Assembly: GCA_016293975.1 (NCBI GenBank)
Contig: JAEDCW010000032.1
Span: 1-22,014, forward strand
Length of the DNA stretch: 22,014 nt
Direction: 5' to 3'
DNA from: Clostridia bacterium
GTDB lineage: Bacteria > Bacillota > Clostridia > Christensenellales > CAG-138
Shown: piece after piece, positions 7,352 through 15,047 of the stretch
How the letters are laid out: the number at the start of each line of letters is the position of its first letter
How positions within the stretch are numbered: the stretch's first letter is position 1
Notes under the pieces: model-generated
Databases searched by the model: none
The model's input: only the letters and a program-made list of their open reading frames with translations
What the model was told of the DNA's origin: nothing
Position numbers and translations under genes: made by a program

Positions 7352-10300
7352 ATGAGTAATAACGAGAGGCTCACGCAGGCTCTATACGAGCTGAGAGCGC
7401 AGATAAAGAACGAGGAGAAGCTGAAGTACGGAAAGGCGAGGGTGGCCTGCACAGACAACGCACTGTTGCAGATTGCGAGCTTATGCCCAAAGAGGGTGGC
7501 GGATTTTGAGAGCATACCCGGTATAGGCAAGGTATTTATCGACAACTACGCAAAGAGATTTTTGGAAGTAATAAGGAGATTCGAAGAAGCGCCCACCGAA
7601 AAAACAGTTCAAATCGACGGCGCTGTAGGCGGAGTGTTGAAGGAGCTCGGCAAGAAGCTCGTGAACATCAACAGGCGCAACAGGCTTTTATACATGCCAA
7701 AGGCGGCAAACAAATACGCGGTCGACCTGTTCGGCACAAAGACAAATCCCCTCGACATAATCTTCGGAAATGGAAAGACACTTGCAGTGTGCGACTCTCG
7801 TGACGATGACGGCGAGAAAAACGGGCGTTTCCAGAAATTCGTGCGCATTCTGAGGGAGGCCTCCAAGGACCTGCGCGACAAGGGTCAAAACGACCTGTAC
7901 ATAGGCTATCCGTTCGTAATAGGCCGGATACCCTCCGGGGATTTTGACGTGCGTACACCTTTGGCGCTCTTCCCCGTAGTTGCGGAAAAGACCCCCACTA
8001 CGATAACGCTCGCGCTCGACGAGACGAGAGACGTGCTCTACAACAACACTCTTATACTCGCAAACTACAAATTCAGCGGAATAAACAAGCCCCTGCCCGA
8101 GGAGGACGTCGAGGAGGTTTCGCGCGGCACATTTATAAGCAGCCTGCTCGCGTTTTACGAGCAAAACGATCTGCCCATAGCTTGCGAAGAAGCAGACATA
8201 GCGAAATTCACCGAGTACACCGCGGATACATTCCCGAAATTCGCATCGGGAGATTTGCGTGTTGAGTTTTCGATAGTGCTCGGCAGATTCCCCGTCTGCA
8301 GCAACGCCATACAAAAGGATTTCGACAACATACTCAAGGACAATCACATAAACGCGCTGTTAAACGACCTGCTGAGCGAGCCTGCATCGGACGGCCTTGA
8401 AAATATGGCGAGTGCTTCCGCTGCCGCTAAAACTCCGCTCTTCGTTTCGGAACAGAGCTTAGCCAACATAAACAGCCTGAACAGCTCGCAGGAGGCGGTC
8501 ATTTCCGCAATCGATACTATTGACGAGCTCGTGGTGCAGGGGCCTCCCGGCACGGGCAAGTCGCAGGTTATCACGAGCCTCATATCCGATGCGGTAAGTC
8601 AGAATAAAACGGTGCTTCTGGTCTCCGAAAAGAAGACGGCGCTCGACGTGGTTTATTCCCGTTTGGGGCATTTGTCGCAGTACGCACTGTTAATAGACGA
8701 CGTGGAAAACAAGGAGGAGTTTTATTCACAGCTCCGCCTTATGACAGCGCTCAGCAGGGATGCGGCAAACGATACTCTGTCCGTCGATGCGGTATCGCAG
8801 GAGATAGATGCTTTGGTAGGCAGGCTCGAGGTCATAGCAGACAGTATGTTCGCGCCGAATGAGTTCGGTATAGAGCCATATCGCCTGTACCAAAAGAGCA
8901 AAAAGGTCGATATATCTCAAGAGGAGGGGCGCAGGCGCGAGATTGCCGCAAACTCCGTAATAACAGAGCCGCTCGCCGCGCTCAAGTTCGACGCCGTGGA
9001 GAGAGCGCACACGCTGTTTGAGGATACACGCGTCTGTGAAGCCATAGACGGCTATATCAATTTAAGCACAGCTTACGATTGGCTCGAAAAAACTAAGCCC
9101 GAGCTGTCCGAGCTTGACGTGTATGAGCTTGAGGATAAGCTTAACAGCCTCAGAGGCGCGATTTGCGAGTACAATGGCAAAGGTTTATTCGCAAGGCTGT
9201 TCGGCAAGGGAAGTATAAATAAGCAGATTGCCGCTATACTGAGCGCTTATTTCGCGCAGTCCGACGGGAAACTCAAAAAGCTGCTTTTCAAGCAGACCGA
9301 CGCCGTCATCGAGGGCATAAGAGTTTACGCCGAGTTTTGGAATACGAGGGCGCAGTACATGGGGCTTTCCGCGGACGAAACGGAATACGTCCACGCGCTC
9401 ATAAAGCTCAGAGACAAGTGCAGCTGTACACTCCAAGCGGCAAACGACGTGCTCTATAACAGGCTCATAACTAAGCAGATAGAAAAATTTGAGTCAAAGC
9501 ACAGAGACATCCTCGTGAGCATAGACAATTTCGAGGGCATCATCAAAAAGATGAGCGAAGCGATGGACAAAAAGCAAAAGCTCACGAGGCAGAAGCTCGA
9601 AGCCCTGCTCATGGCGGATATGTACAACCTCACTATGTCAAAGCGGCACGGCGAGATTCTCCGCGTAATCGAAAGCAAGCGCAAGTGGAGCGTAAACAAG
9701 TTTATAAACAGATTCAGCTTCGAGCTGTTTAAGAGCGTCAAGATTTGGCTGCTCACACCCGAAGTCGTCTCCGAAATAATCCCCCTGCAGACGGGCGTTT
9801 TCGACCTGGTTATATTCGACGAGGCATCCCAGATGTTCGTCGAAAAGGGTATACCCTCTATTCTGAGGGCGAAGAAAGTCGTCATAGCGGGCGACAGCAA
9901 GCAGTTAAGGCCCTCAAATCTGGGCGCGGGTCGAGTGGAATTCGACGAGGACTTCTTGGGCGAGGACGAAGAAGTGCCGGCGGCGCTCGAAGAAGAAAGT
10001 CTCTTGGATCTGGCGCGCTTCAAATACGACGACATACTCTTAAACTTCCACTATCGCTCGAGATATGAGGAGCTTATCGCATTCTCCAACTACGCATTTT
10101 ACGACGGCAGGCTCTACGTCTCACCAAACACCGAGAAGCTCGAAAAGCCACCTATAGAGGTGCACAAAATCGACGACGGCCTTTGGGTGGATAAGTCCAA
10201 TATGCAGGAAGCCCGTTACATCGTAAATATGCTAAAGACGTTCTTCAACGAGAGGCAGAACGATGAGACAATAGGAATAATTACATTCAACATATCCCAA

Positions 10301-11074
10301 AGAGACCTCATAGACGACTTGATCGACGAGGAGTGCGTAAAAGACCCCGATTTTGCGGCGAAAATCCGCACAGAGCTGGTGCGCAGGAGGGACGGCGAGG
10401 ACATAGGCCTTTTCGTCAAGAACATAGAGACCGTTCAGGGCGACGAGAGAGACGTAATCATATTCTCCGTGGGTTATGCCAGAAATGCCGATGGAAAGAT
10501 AGTGCGCAAATTCGGCTGGCTCAATCAGCAGGGCGGCGAAAACAGGCTCAATGTCGCCATAAGCCGCGCGAAGAAGAAGATCCATATAGTGACGTCTCTG
10601 GATCCCTCGGAGATCATAACGGACGACATAAAGAACAAGGGTCCTCACTATCTTAAGAAGTATCTCGAGTACGCATTCGCGGTCAGCGCAGGGGACACGG
10701 AGAGCGCAAGGCAGATATTGCTCTCACTGAGCGACACCACGACACCGGCGCAGTCATACAGTTCCGACGATGACTTTGAGAATCAGGTCTGTGCGGCATT
10801 GATCCAAAGGGGCTATGAGGTCGACGCTCAGGTGGGTATCGGCGGCTACAGAATCGATCTCGCCGTCAAGAAGCACGGCGATTACGTGCTGGGGATAGAG
10901 TGCGACGGCAGGCTCTATAAAAACTCGAGGTCGGCGAGGGAAAGGGATTTCCACAGGCAGAAGTACCTCGAATCGCGCGGCTGGAAAATACACCGCATTT
11001 GGAGCGCGAATTGGTGGAAAAATCCAAAGCTCGAGATAGACAAGATTTGCAAAATAGTCGATTCGGTCGGATAA
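7352..11074 (+). CDS. HRDC - DUF4011-like - SF1 helicase - Vsr/MTES_1575-like nuclease; candidate anti-phage protein
   Basis: A 1240-residue protein. Residues 1-80 resemble an HRDC domain (ALYELRAQIKNEE, then SIPGIGK at 54-60). A DUF4011-like start follows (LGKKLVNINRRNRLLY, about 99-114). Helicase motifs are intact: Walker A GPPGTGKS (397-404), Walker B FDEASQ with D823/E824, GDSKQLRP (847-854), FHYRSR (899-904), ETVQGDERD (from 1026) and ENRLNVAISRAKKK with R1072. The C terminus (about 1138-1240) is a PD-(D/E)xK fold of the Vsr/MTES_1575 type: E1143, D1169, E1183-C-D1185, then the GW-x-IHRIWS signature. GGGGAGG (7337-7343) sets the ATG. Related single-gene DUF4011-helicase-Vsr proteins (Hhe) protect against phages; that role is inferred. 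It is monocistronic, with a terminator behind it. Codon use matches its neighbours. Confidence 0.88.
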   Translation: MSNNERLTQALYELRAQIKNEEKLKYGKARVACTDNALLQIASLCPKRVADFESIPGIGKVFIDNYAKRFLEVIRRFEEAPTEKTVQIDGAVGGVLKELGKKLVNINRRNRLLYMPKAANKYAVDLFGTKTNPLDIIFGNGKTLAVCDSRDDDGEKNGRFQKFVRILREASKDLRDKGQNDLYIGYPFVIGRIPSGDFDVRTPLALFPVVAEKTPTTITLALDETRDVLYNNTLILANYKFSGINKPLPEEDVEEVSRGTFISSLLAFYEQNDLPIACEEADIAKFTEYTADTFPKFASGDLRVEFSIVLGRFPVCSNAIQKDFDNILKDNHINALLNDLLSEPASDGLENMASASAAAKTPLFVSEQSLANINSLNSSQEAVISAIDTIDELVVQGPPGTGKSQVITSLISDAVSQNKTVLLVSEKKTALDVVYSRLGHLSQYALLIDDVENKEEFYSQLRLMTALSRDAANDTLSVDAVSQEIDALVGRLEVIADSMFAPNEFGIEPYRLYQKSKKVDISQEEGRRREIAANSVITEPLAALKFDAVERAHTLFEDTRVCEAIDGYINLSTAYDWLEKTKPELSELDVYELEDKLNSLRGAICEYNGKGLFARLFGKGSINKQIAAILSAYFAQSDGKLKKLLFKQTDAVIEGIRVYAEFWNTRAQYMGLSADETEYVHALIKLRDKCSCTLQAANDVLYNRLITKQIEKFESKHRDILVSIDNFEGIIKKMSEAMDKKQKLTRQKLEALLMADMYNLTMSKRHGEILRVIESKRKWSVNKFINRFSFELFKSVKIWLLTPEVVSEIIPLQTGVFDLVIFDEASQMFVEKGIPSILRAKKVVIAGDSKQLRPSNLGAGRVEFDEDFLGEDEEVPAALEEESLLDLARFKYDDILLNFHYRSRYEELIAFSNYAFYDGRLYVSPNTEKLEKPPIEVHKIDDGLWVDKSNMQEARYIVNMLKTFFNERQNDETIGIITFNISQRDLIDDLIDEECVKDPDFAAKIRTELVRRRDGEDIGLFVKNIETVQGDERDVIIFSVGYARNADGKIVRKFGWLNQQGGENRLNVAISRAKKKIHIVTSLDPSEIITDDIKNKGPHYLKKYLEYAFAVSAGDTESARQILLSLSDTTTPAQSYSSDDDFENQVCAALIQRGYEVDAQVGIGGYRIDLAVKKHGDYVLGIECDGRLYKNSRSARERDFHRQKYLESRGWKIHRIWSANWWKNPKLEIDKICKIVDSVG

Positions 11075-11088
11075 AGCACAAAGTAAAA

Positions 11089-11127
11089 CCCTCCGTCATG
11101 CTTAACTGTGGCGGAGGGCTTTTTCTT
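11089..11127. terminator. Terminator between the convergent helicase-nuclease and copA genes
   Basis: CCCTCCG (11089-11095) pairs with CGGAGGG (11112-11118) across a 16-base loop and is followed by CTTTTTCTT on the plus strand. On the minus strand the stem is followed by GTTTTACTTT, so it may serve both converging genes, better for the plus strand. Confidence 0.8.
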
Positions 11128-11141
11128 AGCTTGCGGTGCGC

Positions 11142-11351
11142 TTATTTGATTCCCGTGACCGTATAGCCCTGCTCGGCAATCGCATTTGTTATGACTTCAT
11201 CGGCAAGCTCGGCGTTAAGCGTTATGACCGCCGTGCCTGTCGCATGGCTTACTTCCGCACTTTCCACCCCGGGGAGCGCCAAAATCGTCTTTTTTACGCG
11301 CGCTTCGCAGTGTCCGCACATCATGCCTGTGATATTGACTGTCTTTTTCAT
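11142..11351 (-). CDS. CopZ-like copper chaperone, possible independent product from an internal start within copA
   Basis: In frame with copA, codon 772 is an ATG (11351-11349) preceded by AAAGGAG (11367-11361) with a 9-base spacer, a textbook ribosome binding site inside the coding frame. Translation from it gives a 69-residue protein, MKKTVNITGMMCGHCEARVK onwards, with the Cu(I) motif MxCxxC (residues 10-15) and the length of free CopZ chaperones (68-70). The linker encoded around the site (DNKKSNRNTKEKTN) is polar and lacks similarity to CopA. The simplest reading is a former copA-copZ pair whose stop was lost, leaving a fusion plus, possibly, a free chaperone. Whether the internal start is used cannot be told from sequence. 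Confidence 0.5.
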   Translation of the reverse strand: MKKTVNITGMMCGHCEARVKKTILALPGVESAEVSHATGTAVITLNAELADEVITNAIAEQGYTVTGIK

Positions 11352-13664
11352 GTTGGTTTTCTCCTTTGTATTTCTGTTTGATTTTTTGTTGTCGTCATGT
11401 GCTCGGAAAAGGTTCAGCCTGAGTGCGTTTGTCACCACACAGACACTTGAAAGGCTCATTGCCGCCGCTCCGAACATGGGGTCGAGCTGCCAGCCGAAGA
11501 GGCTAATAAACACTCCTGCGGCGAGCGGTATTCCTATGCAGTTATAGAAGAATGCCCAGAAGAGATTCTCGTGTATGTTTCGCAATGTGGCGCGGCTCAG
11601 CCTTATCGCCGCCGGTACGTCGCTGAGCTTGCTGTTCATAAGTACCACGTCCGCCGCGTCTATAGCGATATCCGTGCCTGCACCTATCGCAATGCCTATG
11701 TCCGCCCTCGTGAGCGCGGGAGCGTCGTTTATGCCGTCGCCGACCATTGCCACGCGCCCCTTTGCCGCAAGCTCCCTTATTGCATTTTCCTTGCCGTCTG
11801 GCAGTACGCCTGCTATTACCTCGTCGACACCTGCCTGCTTTCCGATAGCTCGTGCTGTGCGCTCGTTGTCGCCCGTCAGCATGACTACCCGGATTCCCAT
11901 GCTCCGCAGTTTGCGCACAGCCTGCGGACTGTCCTCCTTTATGACGTCGGCAACTGCAATAATTCCCAAGAGCTTTCCCGCTTTGGTAAACAGTATGGGC
12001 GTCTTGCCCTGCTCTGCGAGCGATTCCGTGACAGAAAGAATTTCAGCAGGCACTCCTACCTGTCCATCAATAAAGTCAACGCTTCCGCCGACGAGCTTTT
12101 CCCCGTCAAGCTGAGCCGTTAGGCCGTTTCCCGGGAGCGTGGAGAATCCCGTTACTTCGCCGGGCGTCATGCCGCGCTCATCCGCAAGCTTTAGTATCGC
12201 CTTTGCAAGCGGATGCTCGCTCTTAGCCTCGAGCGCAAGCGCAGTCTCGAGCAATTGCGCCTCGTCCGCTCCCTCAGCAGGGATTATGTCCGTTACATTC
12301 GGCTCGCCCCGTGTTATTGTCCCCGTCTTATCGAGCGCAACTATCTGCACCTTGCCCGTCTGCTCCAACGAGAGCGCAGTCTTAAACAGTATGCCGTTCT
12401 TTGCACCCACGCCGTTACCAACCATTATCGCCACGGGTGTGGCGAGCCCGAGCGCGCACGGACAGCTTATTACGAGCACCGATATTCCCCGCGCGAGTGC
12501 GTAACCGAAGCTCTGTCCCACGAGCATCCAGACTATAGCGGTCACAACAGCAATGCCTATCACAACGGGCACGAAAACACCCGAAACCTTGTCCGCGACC
12601 TTTGCTATGGGGGCTTTTGTCGCCGCGGCGTCGCTCACCATGCGGATTATCTGCGAAAGCGTCGTGTCCTGCCCGACTCGCGTTGCCCGACAGCGTATAA
12701 AGCCCGAAAGATTGACCGTCGCCGCACTCACTGTGCCGCCCGCCGCCTTGTCTGCGGGTATGCTCTCGCCCGTAAGCGCGGATTCGTTTACCGCGCTCTC
12801 TCCCTCGATTATTACGCCATCGACCGGAATATTCTCACCCGGACGCACCACGAAAATGTCTCCAGTCCGTACCTGCTCAATGGGTACGAGTACCTCTGCG
12901 CCGCTTCTCTCGACCGTTGCGGTCTTGGGCGCAAGCTTCATAAGTCCTCTGAGCGCATCGGTGGTCTTGCCCTTACTGCGCGCTTCGAGCATCTTGCCAA
13001 CCGTAATGAGCGTGACAATCATAGCCGCGGACTCAAAGTAAAGCTCGTGCATACAGTCCATAACGGCGGCATGGTCGCCTGCAAGCTGAGCCGAGGTCAT
13101 CGCAAAGAGCGCGTATGTGCTGTACGCAAACGACGCCCCTGCACCCAAAGCCACGAGCGTATCCATATTTGGTGCGCCGCGGAACAGGCTTTTTATGCCG
13201 TTTATGAAGAATTTTTGATTGATTACGAGTACTGTTGCAGTCAGCAGGAGCTGAACGAGCCCCATAGCTATGTGATTGTCCGCAAAGAAAGCGGGCAGAG
13301 GCCAGCCCCACATCGTGTGACCCATTGAAAAGTACATGAGCACCAGCAAAAAGCCTATCGAGACGAAAAGCCTTCTCTTTAGCGCCGGCGTTTCCCTGTC
13401 CTGAAGGGTATCCTCAGAGGGGTTAGTTTGGGCGACAGCTGTATTCTCGCCCTTAAGCGAAGCGCCGTAGCCTGCCTTTTCGACCGCCGCCACAACTGCC
13501 TCTGCGGAAGCGTCCCCCTCTACCCCCATGGAATTTGTCAGCAAGCTGACCGAGCACGCCGTAACTCCCGGCACGCCCGACACCGCCTTTTCCACTCGGG
13601 CACTGCAGGCGGCACAACTCATGCCCGTAACGTTGTATTGCTTCATATCGATTATCCCGTTCAT
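11142..13664 (-). CDS. copA: Copper-exporting P1B-type ATPase CopA with N-terminal HMA and C-terminal CopZ-like domain
   Basis: Pumps Cu(I) out of the cell. In 840 residues: N-terminal metal-binding domain GMSCAAC (14-20), eight membrane helices, actuator TGES (298-301), the Cu(I)-specific CPC in the sixth helix (C401, C403), phosphorylated D445 in DKTGTIT, the P1B hallmark SEHP (482-485), TGDN (597-600) and GDGINDAP (642-649). After the last helices a polar linker (about 756-771) leads to a second HMA domain (772-840, GMMCGHC at 780-786). That domain is treated separately as a possible CopZ start. ATG 13664 is 14 bases after the csoR stop; ATG 13646 (MKQYNV) is an alternative, neither with a strong ribosome site. 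Controlled with csoR by copper. Confidence 0.95.
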   Translation of the reverse strand: MNGIIDMKQYNVTGMSCAACSARVEKAVSGVPGVTACSVSLLTNSMGVEGDASAEAVVAAVEKAGYGASLKGENTAVAQTNPSEDTLQDRETPALKRRLFVSIGFLLVLMYFSMGHTMWGWPLPAFFADNHIAMGLVQLLLTATVLVINQKFFINGIKSLFRGAPNMDTLVALGAGASFAYSTYALFAMTSAQLAGDHAAVMDCMHELYFESAAMIVTLITVGKMLEARSKGKTTDALRGLMKLAPKTATVERSGAEVLVPIEQVRTGDIFVVRPGENIPVDGVIIEGESAVNESALTGESIPADKAAGGTVSAATVNLSGFIRCRATRVGQDTTLSQIIRMVSDAAATKAPIAKVADKVSGVFVPVVIGIAVVTAIVWMLVGQSFGYALARGISVLVISCPCALGLATPVAIMVGNGVGAKNGILFKTALSLEQTGKVQIVALDKTGTITRGEPNVTDIIPAEGADEAQLLETALALEAKSEHPLAKAILKLADERGMTPGEVTGFSTLPGNGLTAQLDGEKLVGGSVDFIDGQVGVPAEILSVTESLAEQGKTPILFTKAGKLLGIIAVADVIKEDSPQAVRKLRSMGIRVVMLTGDNERTARAIGKQAGVDEVIAGVLPDGKENAIRELAAKGRVAMVGDGINDAPALTRADIGIAIGAGTDIAIDAADVVLMNSKLSDVPAAIRLSRATLRNIHENLFWAFFYNCIGIPLAAGVFISLFGWQLDPMFGAAAMSLSSVCVVTNALRLNLFRAHDDNKKSNRNTKEKTNMKKTVNITGMMCGHCEARVKKTILALPGVESAEVSHATGTAVITLNAELADEVITNAIAEQGYTVTGIK

Positions 13665-13678
13665 TTCCCGTTGTTTTA

Positions 13679-14056
13679 CTATTTCATGAGTTTTTGCAGC
13701 AAAAACACGAGCTCGTCTATAGTATCGTCATTACCTGCCCTTATATCCTCCGCGACACATGAGCGCACGTGACTTGCAAGCAGCACCTTACTAAAGCTGT
13801 TGAGCGCGGCGCTTATCGCTGTTACCTGCATGAGTATGTCCGTGCAGTAGGTGTCCTTTTCGAGCATATTCGCAACACCTCTGACCTGACCCTCTATGCG
13901 CCTTAGGCGATTGAGCAGCTCCCTGCGTTCCTTTTCGCTTCTCTCCTTGCGCTTTCCCGAGCAACACTCGCAAGGACTGCGTTCCTCACCCTCCGCCGCA
14001 CAGCACTCGCACTGCGCGGCTTCTATCGCATCGGTATTATTCGTAATTTCATCCAT
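13679..14056 (-). CDS. csoR: CsoR-family copper-sensing repressor with Cys-rich N-terminal extension
   Basis: Represses the copper operon until Cu(I) binds. The 125-residue protein has the all-helical DUF156/CsoR core (about 45-125) with RLRRIEGQVRGV and the Cu(I) ligand triad C71, H96, C100 (DTYC, SHVRSC). Before it lies an extension of about 40 residues with six cysteines in two CECC motifs (C16/C18/C19 and C29/C31/C32), absent from standard CsoR. The start chosen is ATG 14056 because GGAGGT sits four bases ahead; a more distal ATG at 14068 lies in the operator at the expected transcription start. The open frame to 14116 covers promoter DNA. copA follows after 14 bases. Confidence 0.92.
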   Translation of the reverse strand: MDEITNNTDAIEAAQCECCAAEGEERSPCECCSGKRKERSEKERRELLNRLRRIEGQVRGVANMLEKDTYCTDILMQVTAISAALNSFSKVLLASHVRSCVAEDIRAGNDDTIDELVFLLQKLMK

Positions 14057-14066
14057 GTCGACCTCC

Positions 14067-14083
14067 ATACCCCCTTGGGGTAT
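14067..14083 (-). promoter_or_regulatory. CsoR operator 1 (at the transcription start)
   Basis: ATACCCCCTTGGGGTAT is a near-perfect inverted repeat of the GC-tract type bound by CsoR proteins (TACCC...GGGTA). It covers the predicted start of the csoR-copA transcript at about 14081. Confidence 0.75.
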
Positions 14084-14087
14084 CACA

Positions 14088-14116
14088 ATCTTATACCCCC
14101 TACGGGTATTTGTCAA
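14088..14116 (-). promoter_or_regulatory. csoR-copA promoter
   Basis: On the minus strand TTGACA (14116-14111) and TAAGAT (14093-14088) are separated by exactly 17 bases. The spacer is filled almost entirely by the second CsoR operator, so repressor binding would block RNA polymerase. Confidence 0.75.
14093..14109 (-). promoter_or_regulatory. CsoR operator 2 (in the -35/-10 spacer)
   Basis: ATACCCCCTACGGGTAT has the same outer bases as operator 1 with a slightly changed centre. The two sites are 26 bp apart centre to centre. A weaker related sequence, ACCCGTAAGGGGGT, lies at 14141-14154, upstream of the -35. Confidence 0.75.
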
Positions 14117-14581
14117 TCCTCACGGATTCCCGCTTTCCTAACCCGTAAGGGGGTGGAAGCTATTTTTTGCAGAACCTCGAAAATTCATAGATTTTATTTG
14201 CAGTGTACCGGCCTTTTCTTCACCTTGGGGTATAAGCAGGATTTGGGAAGGCACTGCAACGAGATTCTATGGGACAGAACGAGCGATCTGCGAAATCCGG
14301 CACATTGGCAGAAACTTGCTCTGAAAAGCCCCTCTTGCCTCTACACGTGAGCTTGGGAAATATCCTCTCACTCTACAACGGATATCTTCTGTGGAAAGCC
14401 AGGCAGTCGAACAGGCTTTTCGGTTTGTCCGCGAAGACATATTGAACAATGAAGTGTATCAAAAATGTACGGTATAATTTATTACAATGATGATTTCGGA
14501 AAGTTTCGATCGATTCCTGTAACGAATGGTTTTAAAAACGGATATATGTCCGGAAAGCGAAAGGATGGTGTTTCAGTGAAG
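14117..14581. other. Gene-poor stretch with short protein-like fragments
   Basis: No full gene is supported. Short plus-strand frames look protein-like: about 14246-14350 (WDRTSDLRNPAHWQKLAL), a frame switch into 14325-14477 (RELGKYPLTLQRISSVES, then EQAFRFVREDILNN), and 14465-14596 (a 43-residue frame beginning MYGIIYYNDDFGKF). None has a convincing ribosome site and I cannot name a family. A perfect TATAAT occurs at 14473-14478 without a well-spaced -35. An imperfect half CsoR site (CCTTGGGGTATA) occurs at 14223-14234. This may be the wreck of a lost gene. Confidence 0.4.
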
Positions 14582-14957
14582 CCAAGCGGTATTTGAGCAT
14601 TCAGATGCCACCTGAAACCTGGAATTTCTCACTTTGTCTCGTTCCAGGCGCATAAATACCGGCTGTTTGGATTTAACCGGTCGAAAAGAATAACCGTTGT
14701 ATCATAAAACGGTTAAACACTTCCGGGCTTGACCGTCCTGTCCGCCTATAGGCGAAACAGGCAGCATTTTTCCACGGCGCATAGCCCGTTCGTCTTGACT
14801 GTTGACTTGCCCGATGGTTTCTGCTTAACCAACGCCGAACCAGCTTAAAACTAAGACTCGTCCGCTTCGTCTGTTTGCCTTATGGTAAACTTTCATGCTC
14901 TACTGAATCACGGCGTGACTATCTTGAATATGCTGTGACTCATGCTTCTTTACCATA
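14582..14957 (+). ncRNA. Candidate structured non-coding RNA of unknown class
   Basis: Five consecutive stem domains with no convincing gene. Domain 1 (14582-14670): CCAA/TTGG, CGGTATTT/AAATACCG, ATGC/GCAT and CCTGGAA/TTCCAGG, all nested. Domain 2 (14691-14715): TAACCGTT/AACGGTTA with a 9-base loop. Domain 3 (14724-14788): CGGGCT/AGCCCG around CCGT/ACGG, CCTGT/ACAGG and CGCC-TATA-GGCG. Domain 4 (14792-14857): GTCTT/AAGAC around CGaTGGTT/AACCAaCG. Domain 5 (14881-14957): TATGGTAAA/TTTACCATA and CATG/CATG. A sixth stem, GCGCC/GGCGC, spans 14974-15000. I see no RNase P signature (GAGGAAAGTCC), no tmRNA tag frame and no group II domain V. The strand is uncertain; plus is chosen because of TATAAT at 14473-14478. 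It could also be a long leader of the acetyltransferase gene. Confidence 0.45.
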
Positions 14958-15047
14958 CACGTCTTCTCCGCAAGCGCCATAACGCCCCGTTTACAGGCGC
15001 ATGGGTATGTATTATCATGGACTCAGTAAACGCTTGGGGGGAAAGCT

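Noticed and set aside
12213..13328. Long plus-strand frame of 371 codons antisense to copA
   Set aside because: Composition is rich in R, H, C and Y with no domain or ribosome site; it mirrors the strongly coding copA strand and disappears as a gene once copA is recognised.
14057..14116. N-terminal extension of csoR to 14116
   Set aside because: It would place coding sequence across the -35, -10 and both operators; ATG 14056 has its own GGAGGT.
14582..14957. RNase P RNA, tmRNA or 6S RNA
   Set aside because: The conserved GAGGAAAGTCC of RNase P, the tRNA-like ends and tag frame of tmRNA, and the single long bubble-stem of 6S are not seen.
14990..15015. Promoter for the GNAT gene (TTTACA and TATTAT)
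   Set aside because: The hexamers look good but are only 14 bases apart, too close for a normal sigma-A promoter.
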